From Gracilimonas amylolytica (GTDB lineage Bacteria; Bacteroidota; Rhodothermia; Balneolales; Balneolaceae), in the NCBI RefSeq assembly GCF_002911695.1, contig NZ_PQBS01000037.1, positions 188,146-252,145 of the forward strand: a DNA stretch of 64,000 nt, in the 5' to 3' direction. The translations under genes and the position numbers were made by a program. Each line of letters begins with the position of its first letter. The stretch's first letter is position 1. The notes under the pieces were generated by a model, which had not been told where the DNA came from, searched no databases, and was given only the letters and a program-made list of their open reading frames with translations. Positions 1-8,733 of the stretch are shown here, one piece after another.

Positions 1-1897
1 CTTTGATCCCAAAATAACCCAGGTATTCGTTGTCAATGGTCAGGTGTACGGTTGAGCCGATGAAATCAGGTTCAGGAATCTGATCCTGACCCAGTGATGT
101 TTGTTCTGAAATGAAGTGTCGTGAGCCCATACAAATACTTTGGCCTGCTATGGTTGCAAAGATCCCTTTACCGGGCACTTCATGGAACGTATCAGGTTTT
201 AATTCTTTGGTTGAACTTGTTATATCAGCAATTTTTCGGCTAAGTGGGTGGATGGAGTTTCCGGCTGCGGTTCCAACCAAATTCCTTTCATCTTCAGTTA
301 ATGTCATACCAATAAACTCAATGTTTGAGGCTTCTGAATTGGTAAGGGTTCCGGTTTTATCAAAAACCACAGCCGATGCTTTGGACAAATTCTCAATGAG
401 CAGGTGATTTTTAACGAACAGCCCGTTAAGTGAAAGTACATTGAGGGCTGAACCGAGAGTAAAAGGAGTTGAAAGGGCCAGTGCACAAGGACATGCAATG
501 ATCAGCACGGCTGTAAAGACGGATAAGGCCGAATCCATGCCGGAGGTTTGCAGCCAGTAGAATCCGGAAGCAAACGCAATTCCAAGTACCGCCATCGTAA
601 AATAAGGACTGATCTTGTCAGCAAAGGTGGTAAGCTTCAGTTCCTTATCATTATTTTGAAAGGCTTCATGATTCCATAGCTTTGTGAGATAGCTGTTAGT
701 TACTTTTTCTTCAGTCAGTAACTGAGCAGAGCGTCCGATCAGTCGGCCACCGGCAAATACTTTCTCTCCCTGCGTAACAGAAATGGGTTCAGATTCACCG
801 GTAATAAAACTGTAATCAAAAAAAGCCTGCTCACTTTGAAGGGTAGAATCGCAGGGTACCAGCTCCTGATTTCGAAGTCTCAAAGTTTGGCCGGGCTCCA
901 GTTTATCGAGTGAGAGAGAGTATTCACGTCCCTGAGTATCCAAAACATTAACGGCGATCGGGAGGTAGGACCGATAATCACGATCGAATGATAACCTGTG
1001 AAAGGTTTTTTGTTGAACGAGTTTTCCGATCAATAGAAAAAAGATAAGGCCGGTAAAGGAATCCATGTATCCGGTGCCCGTCATGGTGAGGATCTCATAC
1101 ACACTTCGGCTGAACAGAGCCACAATGCCAATAGATATAGGAACATCGAGATTTACTCCCCCTTGTTTGATCGCGGCAAAAGCGGATCGCAGATAATCAC
1201 TGCTGCTGTACACCAAAACCGGTATGGCCAGAATGATGTTAAGGGCTCCAAAAAAGATGTGGAAATTCCCTCCAAGTCCGCTTCCCGTTGTATCCAGATA
1301 ATCGGGAAAACTGAATAGCATGATATTCCCGAAAGCAAATCCCGCCACGCCCATCTTCAGCCAAAGTGAACGGTTTTGGTGTGAGGATTCGCTTTTGGAA
1401 TCCAGTTTATCGAGGCGGATCTCCGGCTCATACCCGATGGTCACCAGTTGTTCAACCACATCGCGCAGAGTGGTTGAATCGGTATCGATGAGTAAGGATA
1501 GTTCCCGTTTCAGAAAATTAACACTGCTTTGTAGTACGCCCGAATCCAGTTTTTGGAGATTCTCAAGTAACCACACACAGGAGGTACAGTGAATATTTGG
1601 GATGTAAAGACTTAGAGATAATCTATTTTTATCCCTGAACTCGGCAATGCGTTCGATCACTTCATCATCTTCCAGGTAATCGAAGCGGGCGCGGTGCTTG
1701 GTGTTCTTTAAATTGATGCCCGGGTTGGCATCCAGGTCGTAATACGAACACAATCCGCTTTCATCCAATAGCTGGTAGGCGGAACGACACCCGTTGCAGC
1801 AAAAGGCTTTGTCATCGTAATGGATGGTCTCATCAGCACAGTCTTCACCACAGTGGTAGCAAATTTCTGATGATATGGTTTCAACGGTTTGCGGCAT
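1..1897 (-). CDS. ccoI: Heavy-metal P-type ATPase, CcoI/FixI-like, 3' end beyond window
   Basis: This is a membrane ATPase that pumps a metal ion, probably copper, and in this subfamily it serves assembly of cbb3-type cytochrome oxidase. The reading frame is open for 632 codons and runs off the left edge. Residues about 10-50 form a Cys-rich N-terminal module (CYHCGEDC and CCNGC). An HMA-like domain with CTSC lies near residue 105. Next come membrane helices, the TGES phosphatase loop near residue 367, the metal-site CPC (ACPCAL) near 469, the phosphorylation motif DKTGT near 512 and an HP motif. The ATG overlaps the stop of the Rrf2 gene as TAATG, so the two are translationally coupled. CPC plus the N-terminal Cys module favours CcoI over other metal ATPases. 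The cco oxidase genes would be expected just past the left edge, but that is inference. Confidence 0.88.
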   Translation of the reverse strand, partial: MPQTVETISSEICYHCGEDCADETIHYDDKAFCCNGCRSAYQLLDESGLCSYYDLDANPGINLKNTKHRARFDYLEDDEVIERIAEFRDKNRLSLSLYIPNIHCTSCVWLLENLQKLDSGVLQSSVNFLKRELSLLIDTDSTTLRDVVEQLVTIGYEPEIRLDKLDSKSESSHQNRSLWLKMGVAGFAFGNIMLFSFPDYLDTTGSGLGGNFHIFFGALNIILAIPVLVYSSSDYLRSAFAAIKQGGVNLDVPISIGIVALFSRSVYEILTMTGTGYMDSFTGLIFFLLIGKLVQQKTFHRLSFDRDYRSYLPIAVNVLDTQGREYSLSLDKLEPGQTLRLRNQELVPCDSTLQSEQAFFDYSFITGESEPISVTQGEKVFAGGRLIGRSAQLLTEEKVTNSYLTKLWNHEAFQNNDKELKLTTFADKISPYFTMAVLGIAFASGFYWLQTSGMDSALSVFTAVLIIACPCALALSTPFTLGSALNVLSLNGLFVKNHLLIENLSKASAVVFDKTGTLTNSEASNIEFIGMTLTEDERNLVGTAAGNSIHPLSRKIADITSSTKELKPDTFHEVPGKGIFATIAGQSICMGSRHFISEQTSLGQDQIPEPDFIGSTVHLTIDNEYLGYFGIK

Positions 1898-2361
1898 TAG
1901 CTTAATGAAGGAACCCCGCTTGAAAATTGCAAGCGCAGATCGAACCATGCCTTCGTCATTTTTTCATCAACCTGAGCAAAGGTGGTATTTTTCAGCCATC
2001 GTTCAATTTTAGTTCTTTCCACTGACCAGAATTCGTGAAACGGACAGGGTTCAATATGTCCACATCCTTCAATGCCCATAAAACATTTATCAAAGAACTC
2101 GGTGCCATCGATGGCAGCGATCACATCCATCATCGTGATCGTTTCGATCGGTTTGGCCAGGTAAACCCCACCGTTTAGTCCGCGTTGTGATTTTAGAATT
2201 CCGGGTTCCTTGAGCTTGGCCAGAACCTGAGACAAATAAGCGGTTGGGCAGTTCAAGGACTTTGACAAGTTGGAAGCAGAAACCGCTCCATCTCCACTTT
2301 GCTTGGATATCGCAATAATTGCCGATATGGCATACTGAGCACCTTGTGAAATGAGCCTCAT
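1897..2361 (-). CDS. Rrf2-family transcriptional regulator
   Basis: A 154-residue winged-helix regulator of the Rrf2 family. The N-terminus (MRLISQGAQYAI) and the wing with RGxxGGVYLAKP are typical. Three cysteines in the order CFMGIEGCGHIEPC (about residues 93-106) match the Fe-S cluster ligands of IscR/NsrR-type members, so it may sense iron-sulfur status, nitric oxide or oxygen. It is the first gene of a coupled pair with the CcoI-like ATPase, which suggests that it controls metal supply or respiratory-oxidase assembly. An AT-rich palindrome sits just upstream. The exact signal cannot be read from sequence. Confidence 0.9.
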   Translation of the reverse strand: MRLISQGAQYAISAIIAISKQSGDGAVSASNLSKSLNCPTAYLSQVLAKLKEPGILKSQRGLNGGVYLAKPIETITMMDVIAAIDGTEFFDKCFMGIEGCGHIEPCPFHEFWSVERTKIERWLKNTTFAQVDEKMTKAWFDLRLQFSSGVPSLS

Positions 2362-2386
2362 AGGAGAGAGTTTAAATCAGATATTT

Positions 2387-2412
2387 AAATTCTAATAATA
2401 ATATTAGATTTT
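2387..2412. promoter_or_regulatory. AT-rich inverted repeat upstream of the Rrf2 gene, candidate operator
   Basis: The arms TCTAATA and TATTAGA are separated by ATAA and extended by flanking AAA/TTT, giving about 10 of 11 paired positions. It lies 26-51 bp upstream of the Rrf2 start codon, where an autoregulatory operator would be expected. The function is inferred from position and symmetry only. Confidence 0.45.
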
Positions 2413-2525
2413 AAGAGGAAATAGGAAGACTATCAAGAGTGAAGTCGGTTAATTTTTACTGAATCGAGAATAACTCTGAATGCGTAATTGATCGCATTTA
2501 TAAATATGAGTTGATATATTCTACT

Positions 2526-2813
2526 ATGAAAAGGGAAGAGATATATAGCACAGTAAAAAAATACTTTGAGGGGAAACCGGTCAAGAAAATCTACATACTA
2601 GGCTCATATGCACTGGGTAAGGAGAGGGATAATTCTGATTTAGATATTTTGATTGAACTAAAGCGTCCAGTCGGATTAATGGAATTATCGAGGTATAAAA
2701 ATGATCTTCAGGATCAACTTGGCTTAAATGTAGATTTAGGTACAGAGTTAGGACTTTCTGTTGATGCGATCAATAAAGTACAGGAAGAAAGCAGAATAGT
2801 TTATGAAGCCTGA
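2526..2813 (+). CDS. mntA: MNT-type nucleotidyltransferase, MntA-like antitoxin
   Basis: A small minimal nucleotidyltransferase of about 95 residues. It has the signature G-S-x10-D-x-D (GSYALGKERDNSDLD), which identifies MntA antitoxins. In characterised systems MntA silences HepT by adding AMP to a tyrosine. I chose the ATG at 2526; a TTG at 2511 would add five residues. The 3' end overlaps the next gene by 11 bp, the usual arrangement of this two-gene module. The signature residues are intact, so the enzyme could be active. Confidence 0.82.
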   Translation: MKREEIYSTVKKYFEGKPVKKIYILGSYALGKERDNSDLDILIELKRPVGLMELSRYKNDLQDQLGLNVDLGTELGLSVDAINKVQEESRIVYEA

Positions 2814-3144
2814 AAGCAGAGATGTTGAAAGGATTAATCATATTTATGAGGCAATTTTAGCCATCCAGAGTTTTACAGACAATGTAAGTGAAATAGAGTT
2901 TAGGGAAAGTGCTTTAATTCAATCGGCTGTGATCAGACAGTTTGAAATTTTAGGGGAAGCTGCATCTAAAGTAACTGAAATTACAAAAGAAAAATATCCG
3001 GAAGTAGAGTGGCGTGTTATTAAAGATTTCAGAAATCTTCTTATTTATGAATATTTTCGAATAGAGGTCACTGAGATCTGGTATTCTATTCAATATGATA
3101 TCCCTGATCTAAAACGTAAAATAGAATCGATACGATCAGTCTAA
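2803..3144 (+). CDS. hepT: HepT/DUF86-family protein with altered catalytic motif
   Basis: A 113-residue all-helical HepT-type (DUF86) protein. The family is the RNase toxin partner of MntA and normally carries R-x4-H-x-Y. Here the segment reads RNLLIYEY (R77 to Y84), so the catalytic His position (82) is Tyr, from codon TAT, one transition away from CAT. The tyrosine that MntA modifies (Y84) and the arginine are kept. The gene overlaps mntA by 11 bp and has no frameshift. It could be a detoxified toxin, or a DUF86 protein with another role. Confidence 0.8.
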   Translation: MKPESRDVERINHIYEAILAIQSFTDNVSEIEFRESALIQSAVIRQFEILGEAASKVTEITKEKYPEVEWRVIKDFRNLLIYEYFRIEVTEIWYSIQYDIPDLKRKIESIRSV

Positions 3145-3251
3145 GGACTTTAAAACTTTTTTTAAGGAACAAAGCCAATCCTTAACCTTAAAGAAAAATT
3201 CACATTGGGTCGTTATTATCTGTTCAAAATCATCAATCAATACACAGACCT

Positions 3252-4523
3252 ATGAGTAAATATAAAACAGCAGATGAGGCGGTAAAGATCATTAAATCCG
3301 GGGATCGGGTATTTGTGCACGGGGTGTCGGCGACCCCGGTTCAGCTTGTGGAAGCCATGACCCGGCGTCATAATGAACTCAAACATGTCGAAGTGGTTCA
3401 TCTTCACACTGAAGGTCCGGCCCCATATGCTGATCCTGAATACAAAGACAGCTTTTTTGTGAATGCCCTGTTTGTGGGCGCCAACGTCCGGAAAGCCATA
3501 AACGAGGGACGAGGAGATTACGTGCCGGTGTTTCTAAGTGAGGTACCAAACTTGTTTCGAAATAAGATCATGCCGCTGGATGTAGCTCTGATCCATGTTT
3601 CTCCACCTGATAAACATGGGTATTGCTCTTTAGGTGTATCTGTAGATGCAACGGTTGCCGCGGTTCAAACATCAAAATATGTGATCGCACAGGTAAACCC
3701 GAATATGCCAAGAACTCACGGTGATGGACTGATCCACGTAGATCAGATCAATGCCCTGGTTGAGGTGGACGATGCCTTGCCGGAACAAACCGTACCCGAA
3801 CCGGATGAAGCAGAACTCAGGATCGGGCAATTTTGTGCTGAACTGATCGATGACGGAGCTACTCTGCAAATGGGGATCGGAGCCATTCCTAATGCGGTGC
3901 TTAAAAGTCTGACCAATCATAAGAACCTGGGTATTCATACAGAAATGTTCTCTGATGGTGTGATCGAACTGGTTGAGAAAGGGGTGATCACCGGAAAGAA
4001 AAAGAAAATACACCCCGGTAAGATCGTCAGTGGTTTTGTAATGGGTACCCGAAAAACCTACGATTTTATAGACGATAATCCTGCCGTGGCCATGCTGGAT
4101 ATTGCCTACATCAATGATACTGCTGTTATCCGGAGAAACCCCAAGGTAACGGCCATCAACAGTGCGGTGGAGGTGGACCTGACCGGACAGATCTGTGCCG
4201 ACTCCATCGGGACCTACCAATACTCAGGTGTGGGTGGACAAATGGATTTCATCCGTGGAGCTTCACTCTCGCCGGGCGGGAAACCCATCATTGCTCTGCC
4301 ATCGGTGACCCGAAAGGGGATCAGCCGCATTGTACCTCACTTGAAGGAGGGAGCCGGTGTAGTAACCACCCGTGCTCACGTGCATTATGTAGTTACGGAA
4401 TTCGGTATCGCAAACCTATATGGAAAGAATATGGGGCAACGGGCCGAGGAGCTGGTAAATATTGCGCATCCGGATCACCGTGAGGAATTAAGCAGATCGG
4501 TTCGTGACCGATTTGGTAAATAG
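3252..4523 (+). CDS. Acetyl-CoA hydrolase/transferase family CoA-transferase
   Basis: A 423-residue enzyme of the acetyl-CoA hydrolase/4-hydroxybutyrate CoA-transferase family, which moves CoA between acyl-CoA and a carboxylic acid through a glutamyl-CoA intermediate. The catalytic glutamate is seen in HTEMFSDG (E231). Other family segments are SPPDKHGYCSLG and QMGIGAIPNAV in the N-terminal half and GGQMDFIRGA and VTEFGIANL in the C-terminal half. The length is normal for the family and the protein is probably cytosolic. It stands alone on the plus strand, so the substrate (acetate, butyrate or 4-hydroxybutyrate) cannot be fixed from context. Confidence 0.9.
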   Translation: MSKYKTADEAVKIIKSGDRVFVHGVSATPVQLVEAMTRRHNELKHVEVVHLHTEGPAPYADPEYKDSFFVNALFVGANVRKAINEGRGDYVPVFLSEVPNLFRNKIMPLDVALIHVSPPDKHGYCSLGVSVDATVAAVQTSKYVIAQVNPNMPRTHGDGLIHVDQINALVEVDDALPEQTVPEPDEAELRIGQFCAELIDDGATLQMGIGAIPNAVLKSLTNHKNLGIHTEMFSDGVIELVEKGVITGKKKKIHPGKIVSGFVMGTRKTYDFIDDNPAVAMLDIAYINDTAVIRRNPKVTAINSAVEVDLTGQICADSIGTYQYSGVGGQMDFIRGASLSPGGKPIIALPSVTRKGISRIVPHLKEGAGVVTTRAHVHYVVTEFGIANLYGKNMGQRAEELVNIAHPDHREELSRSVRDRFGK

Positions 4524-4546
4524 ATCAAGGTACTTCAGCGCAGTTA

Positions 4547-4678
4547 AATTGGGTTGAACCGGAAAAGAGGAATTGAAGGCAATTAATCTATGTAAACCAT
4601 TAGAGCCTTTTCTCAAATAATCGTACCTTCAATTCCGTCTTAATTCAACCGGTCATTTGAATCGGTTCAATCCCAATT
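4547..4678. repeat. Nested inverted repeats in the purL leader region
   Basis: Outer arms AATTGGGTTGAACCG (4547-4561) and CGGTTCAATCCCAATT (4663-4678) pair with a single-base bulge. Inner arms GGAATTGAAGG (4569-4579) and CCTTCAATTCC (4626-4636) pair perfectly. A further TTCAACC at 4644-4650 could compete for the left outer arm. The block fills the spacer before purL and has no T-run, so it does not look like a simple terminator. It may be a leader RNA fold or an intergenic repeat. Confidence 0.55.
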
Positions 4679-4690
4679 CTATTTACTCAA

Positions 4691-6928
4691 ATGTCAAAAT
4701 CTGCCATTCAGGAACCAACAGTAAACCTGGAACTCGCCTTAGATCACGGACTCACTGAAGAAGAGTATGAAATGATACTGTCCCGCCTGGGACGTACCCC
4801 AACCTTCACAGAACTGGGAGTATATTCGGTGATGTGGAGTGAGCACTGTTCATATAAGAATTCCATCATTGAGCTGAAAAAGCTGCCTTCTGAGGGAGAA
4901 AATCTATTGGTTGGAGCCGGTGAAGAAAACGCCGGTCTGGTAGATCTGGGAGACGGCCTTGGTTGTGCATTTAAGATCGAGAGCCACAATCATCCTTCTG
5001 CCATTGAGCCATATCAGGGAGCGGCAACCGGTGTAGGAGGTATTCACAGAGATATTTTTACGATGGGTGCACGTCCGGTAGCGAGCTTGAATTCGCTGCG
5101 GTTCGGCTCCATGGAAAACCCAAAAGTGCGGTACCTGCTGGATGGAGTGGTTCGCGGAATTGGTGATTACGGTAACTCTTTCGGAGTCCCGGTTATAGCC
5201 GGTGAAGTAGTGTTTGATGAGAGCTACGAAGGAAATCCCCTTGTGAATGCGATGAGTATTGGGTTGGTAAAAGAAGGCGAAACAGCCTCCGCCATTGCCG
5301 AGGGTATTGGGAATCCGGTTCTGATTGTAGGTGCAAGCACGGGACGTGATGGTATTCACGGTGCTACTTTTGCCTCCGAAGAGATAAGCGAAGAAAGTGA
5401 AGCTAAACGACCAAGCGTTCAGGTTGGGGATCCATTTACAGAGAAATTATTACTCGAGGCTAGCCTTGAAGTCCTGAAAACCGGCGCCGTGATCGGTATG
5501 CAGGATATGGGAGCTGCGGGCATTGCTTGTTCCTCCTCCGAGATGACGGCCAAAGGCGGACAGGGCATGAGAGTAGATCTCGATAAAGTGCCGGCACGTG
5601 AAGACGGGATGACGGCATATGAATTACTGCTTTCTGAAAGTCAGGAACGCATGCTGATCGTGGCTGAAAAAGGTCGTGAGCAGGAGATAATTGATGTGTA
5701 TGAGAAATGGGACCTGCATGCGGTAGTGATCGGTGAAGTTGTGGAAGGCGATAAAGTGACCTACTGGAAAGAAGGAGAGGTTAAGGCGGAGATCCCGGCT
5801 GAGCATTTAGTGCTGGGAGGTGGAGCTCCTCAATATGTGCGTGAAACCAAAAAACCGGCCTATCTGGATGAAGTTCAGAATTTTGATGCCAACTCAATTG
5901 AGCATTCTGATGACCATACTGAGATCACCAAAAAATTACTAAGCTCTCCTAATATCGCGTCCAAGAAGTGGGTGCACGAGCAGTATGATACCATGGTGAG
6001 AACCAATACCGTAACCGGGCCGGGAGCATCTGATTCCGGCGTTATTCGCATCAAAGGAACCAAAAAAGGTCTGGTAGCCAAGACGGATTGCAACGGTCGG
6101 TATGTGTATCTGAATCCACGTAAAGGTGGTCAGATTGCTGTGGCGGAATCAGCCCGAAATGTTGTGTGTTCCGGTGCCAAACCCATGGCGATCACCAACT
6201 GCCTGAATTTTGGTAATCCTTACAAACCGGAAGTGTATTGGACCTTCAAGGAAGCTCTCGGTGGAATGGGTGATGCTTGCCGTGCATTGAATACTCCGGT
6301 AACAGGTGGAAATGTAAGTTTCTACAACGAAAACCCAAATGGGGCGATCTTTCCATCTCCCATCATTGGTATGCTTGGGGTGATCGAGGATGTGGAAAAA
6401 CACAGAACCACTCCGGCCTTCAAGAACGAGGGAGACATTGTGTTATACATTGGTGCTGATCGCAAAGGCCTGGGTGGAAGTGAATACCTGAAGGCCGTGC
6501 ACGGATTAACCACCGGAGACGCACCTGAGATAGATCTCGATTTTGAAGTTAAACTTCAGGAAGCTTTACTCACAGCCATTAAGCTTGGGTTAGTAAATGC
6601 AGCTCATGATCTCTCTGACGGTGGACTGGCCACATCCCTGGCTGAAATGGCCATTTTTGGAAGAAAAGGGGCTGAACTTTCAGTTGAAACCCTGAAGGGA
6701 TCAACACATGAAATTCTGTATAGCGAGGCTCAGTCTGGTGTTGTGATCACTATTCCGGCTCCTGAGCTACAGACCGTGAAGCACCACTTTGATGAAGCCG
6801 GAGTTCCGTTATACGAACTGGGTGTGGTCAAAGGAGATACCTTGTCGATCAAAGATCTTGTTTCCATCAATGTTACGGAAGCCGATGAGATCTACGAGAG
6901 CGTGTTACCTAAAGCTATGGCAGGGTAA
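4691..6928 (+). CDS. purL: Phosphoribosylformylglycinamidine synthase subunit PurL
   Basis: A 745-residue small-type PurL, the ATP-dependent synthetase of step four of purine synthesis, which converts FGAR and glutamine-derived ammonia to FGAM. The length matches the Bacillus-type enzyme that works with separate PurQ and PurS, neither of which is in this window. The N-terminal [11 protein letters not shown] segment, the [10 protein letters not shown] segment, glycine-rich ATP-site loops and the repeated AIRS-like domains ([25 protein letters not shown]) are clear. It has no purine-gene neighbours and is preceded by an inverted-repeat leader. Confidence 0.96.
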   Translation: MSKSAIQEPTVNLELALDHGLTEEEYEMILSRLGRTPTFTELGVYSVMWSEHCSYKNSIIELKKLPSEGENLLVGAGEENAGLVDLGDGLGCAFKIESHNHPSAIEPYQGAATGVGGIHRDIFTMGARPVASLNSLRFGSMENPKVRYLLDGVVRGIGDYGNSFGVPVIAGEVVFDESYEGNPLVNAMSIGLVKEGETASAIAEGIGNPVLIVGASTGRDGIHGATFASEEISEESEAKRPSVQVGDPFTEKLLLEASLEVLKTGAVIGMQDMGAAGIACSSSEMTAKGGQGMRVDLDKVPAREDGMTAYELLLSESQERMLIVAEKGREQEIIDVYEKWDLHAVVIGEVVEGDKVTYWKEGEVKAEIPAEHLVLGGGAPQYVRETKKPAYLDEVQNFDANSIEHSDDHTEITKKLLSSPNIASKKWVHEQYDTMVRTNTVTGPGASDSGVIRIKGTKKGLVAKTDCNGRYVYLNPRKGGQIAVAESARNVVCSGAKPMAITNCLNFGNPYKPEVYWTFKEALGGMGDACRALNTPVTGGNVSFYNENPNGAIFPSPIIGMLGVIEDVEKHRTTPAFKNEGDIVLYIGADRKGLGGSEYLKAVHGLTTGDAPEIDLDFEVKLQEALLTAIKLGLVNAAHDLSDGGLATSLAEMAIFGRKGAELSVETLKGSTHEILYSEAQSGVVITIPAPELQTVKHHFDEAGVPLYELGVVKGDTLSIKDLVSINVTEADEIYESVLPKAMAG

Positions 6929-7014
6929 TCAGTTTTAGATACATCGGTTTTATACACTCTGTTTATCATTAAAAGCTTTACTATTCGTTCCGACCTGTAT
7001 GCCGACAAAGGCAG

Positions 7015-7266
7015 GCGCAGAGCGTCTGAATGAGGTCAAGTGTAGTATTAAAGATCTTCTAAGGCACTGGTATCAGATCTGATCTTTAGATCATGCCCAA
7101 ACTTCTCCAGCTACTTTCAAGAACTACTAACCACCCACGGCTCACGACCATCTCGCTCAGACGCTCTGCGTCGGAGCGAAAATGAGGAAACGATAAGCTC
7201 AAGAAGAGAACCTGCTAGCGTCCAACGGTCCTCGCAGCGTTCGGGCAACAACGCTCGTAGCTCGCC
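7015..7266. repeat. Repeat-rich spacer between purL and the SDR gene
   Basis: No gene is visible between 6929 and 7359. The spacer contains an inverted pair, CGCAGAGCGTCTGA (7016-7029) and TCAGACGCTCTGCG (7157-7170). A segment at 7206-7241 matches the reverse complement of about 16961-16996 at roughly 33 of 36 positions. This makes it one copy of a dispersed intergenic repeat family. Confidence 0.6.
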
Positions 7267-7359
7267 TTTGAAGCACCATCAGTCCATGGAACGAAAAATT
7301 CGTTTTCGGAATTTATGGGTGTGACTATTTATCAAGAAAGACGTTACACCTTATTTACC

Positions 7360-8079
7360 ATGAAAGACAAGATCGTACTTATCGTTGGGGGATCCGGCGG
7401 AATCGGATCAGCAACAGCCAGAAAATTTGGATCAAAGGGAGCAAAAGTGATCTTGGCTGCGCGTAACAAAGTCAAAGCCGAAGAAGTGGCTAAAGAGATC
7501 AATGATGCAGGTGGAGAGGCCTATGCCATTGAAACTGATGCCACCGATCGGGCAGCTGTTGAACGCATGGCTACCGAGATCGAAGATCAGATCGGAAAGA
7601 TCGATGTGCTGATCAATGCGTTCGGGCAGGGCATCATACTACCCTTTTTGGATATTGACCCGGCGGATGCTAAAGAGGTCATCGATGTCAATGTTTATGG
7701 CACATTTTTGGTCACGCAAACCGTGATGAAACACATGAATGAGGATGAACCGACATCTGTGGTCATGTTTCCGGGTACCATGGGCAAATATGTCATGAAA
7801 AATGCTTCCGTGTATGCAGCTTCAAAGTTTGCCATTCAGGGATTTACAAAAGCCCTCATTGAAGAACAGCGCCGTGGTAAAACTAAATTTTCTCTGCTCT
7901 ATCTGGGAGGAGTGGATACACCGTTCTGGGACGATGATCGCGTTGGCATGAAGGTTAAAAAAGACATGATGCTAACCACTGAAGAAGTAGCCGATGCCGT
8001 ATATTATGCTGTTGACCAACCTTCCGGGTCAGTATTAAATGAAATGGTGATACAGCCCCAAAGTCACCAGCTGGTGTAA
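7360..8079 (+). CDS. SDR-family NAD(P)-dependent oxidoreductase
   Basis: A short-chain dehydrogenase/reductase of about 239 residues with a Rossmann fold. The cofactor loop reads GGSGGIGS near residue 10, followed by NAFG and the active-site YAASK. The usual catalytic Ser upstream of the Tyr is not obvious: that segment reads FPGTMGK, so a Thr may take its place. An ATG at 7315 would add 15 unlikely residues; I prefer 7360 because MKDKIVLIVGG is a standard SDR start. The gene stands alone and its substrate is unknown. Confidence 0.87.
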   Translation: MKDKIVLIVGGSGGIGSATARKFGSKGAKVILAARNKVKAEEVAKEINDAGGEAYAIETDATDRAAVERMATEIEDQIGKIDVLINAFGQGIILPFLDIDPADAKEVIDVNVYGTFLVTQTVMKHMNEDEPTSVVMFPGTMGKYVMKNASVYAASKFAIQGFTKALIEEQRRGKTKFSLLYLGGVDTPFWDDDRVGMKVKKDMMLTTEEVADAVYYAVDQPSGSVLNEMVIQPQSHQLV

Positions 8080-8334
8080 TATATTTCAAATTTAATCTTT
8101 GGTGACAAAGTTCAAAACGATTGCTTGAAATGGAAGTCAGAGACTTCCTGAGCATTAACTTTTCAGACACCGCTTTGCTCAAGACTGAAAAGATCTGAAA
8201 AATTAATCAGGCCTTCACGAAACTGTACCTTATTGGTATTAGTGTAGAGAAATGAAAGGTACATTTAACATTTGTTGACTGTATATTCGTTTTTTATCAT
8301 TGAGGCAGGCTAAATAAAGAAAGGAAGGTTTATT

Positions 8335-8712
8335 GTGAGCAATGATTCACCATTGATCCTCGTCATTGAGGACACTGAGGTTATATACGAGCTCTTACTG
8401 TATAAGCTAAAGAAGAGCGGCTACCGGGTAGAACACCGGGCAAATGGAAAAGAAGGTCTTGAGGCAGTAAAAGAACTTAAGCCGGATCTGGTTTTGCTGG
8501 ACGTGATGTTGCCAAGCATGAATGGTTTCGAGGTACTCCGAAACATCAAGGAAGACACGGAAACCAAAGATATCAAAGTGATCATGCTCACCAGTAAGAA
8601 TCGTGAAGAGGATATCATGAAAGGGCATAAGCTGGGTGCGGAGCGATATATCGAAAAACCTTTCAAACCAAATATTTTGATGCTTAGGATAGAGGAAGTC
8701 CTGGGAAGTTGA
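8335..8712 (+). CDS. Single-domain response regulator (CheY-like)
   Basis: A 125-residue stand-alone receiver domain. The acidic pocket is E12/D13, the phosphoacceptor is D56 (LLDVMLP), and the switch Thr (MLTS) and Lys-Pro (EKPF) are present. There is no output domain. The start is GTG, with a good AAGGAAGG ribosome site seven to fifteen bases upstream. It leads a four-gene run with the HEAT, GT2 and YaiO genes (21 bp to the next gene), so it probably acts by protein contact on the polysaccharide machinery. The 8080-8334 spacer before it shows no other feature. Confidence 0.92.
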   Translation: MSNDSPLILVIEDTEVIYELLLYKLKKSGYRVEHRANGKEGLEAVKELKPDLVLLDVMLPSMNGFEVLRNIKEDTETKDIKVIMLTSKNREEDIMKGHKLGAERYIEKPFKPNILMLRIEEVLGS

Positions 8713-8733
8713 TTTCATTCACAAAGCCCGGCT

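Noticed and set aside
3672-4220. 182-codon minus-strand frame inside the CoA-transferase gene
   Set aside because: It is a shadow of the plus-strand coding sequence with no recognisable domain.
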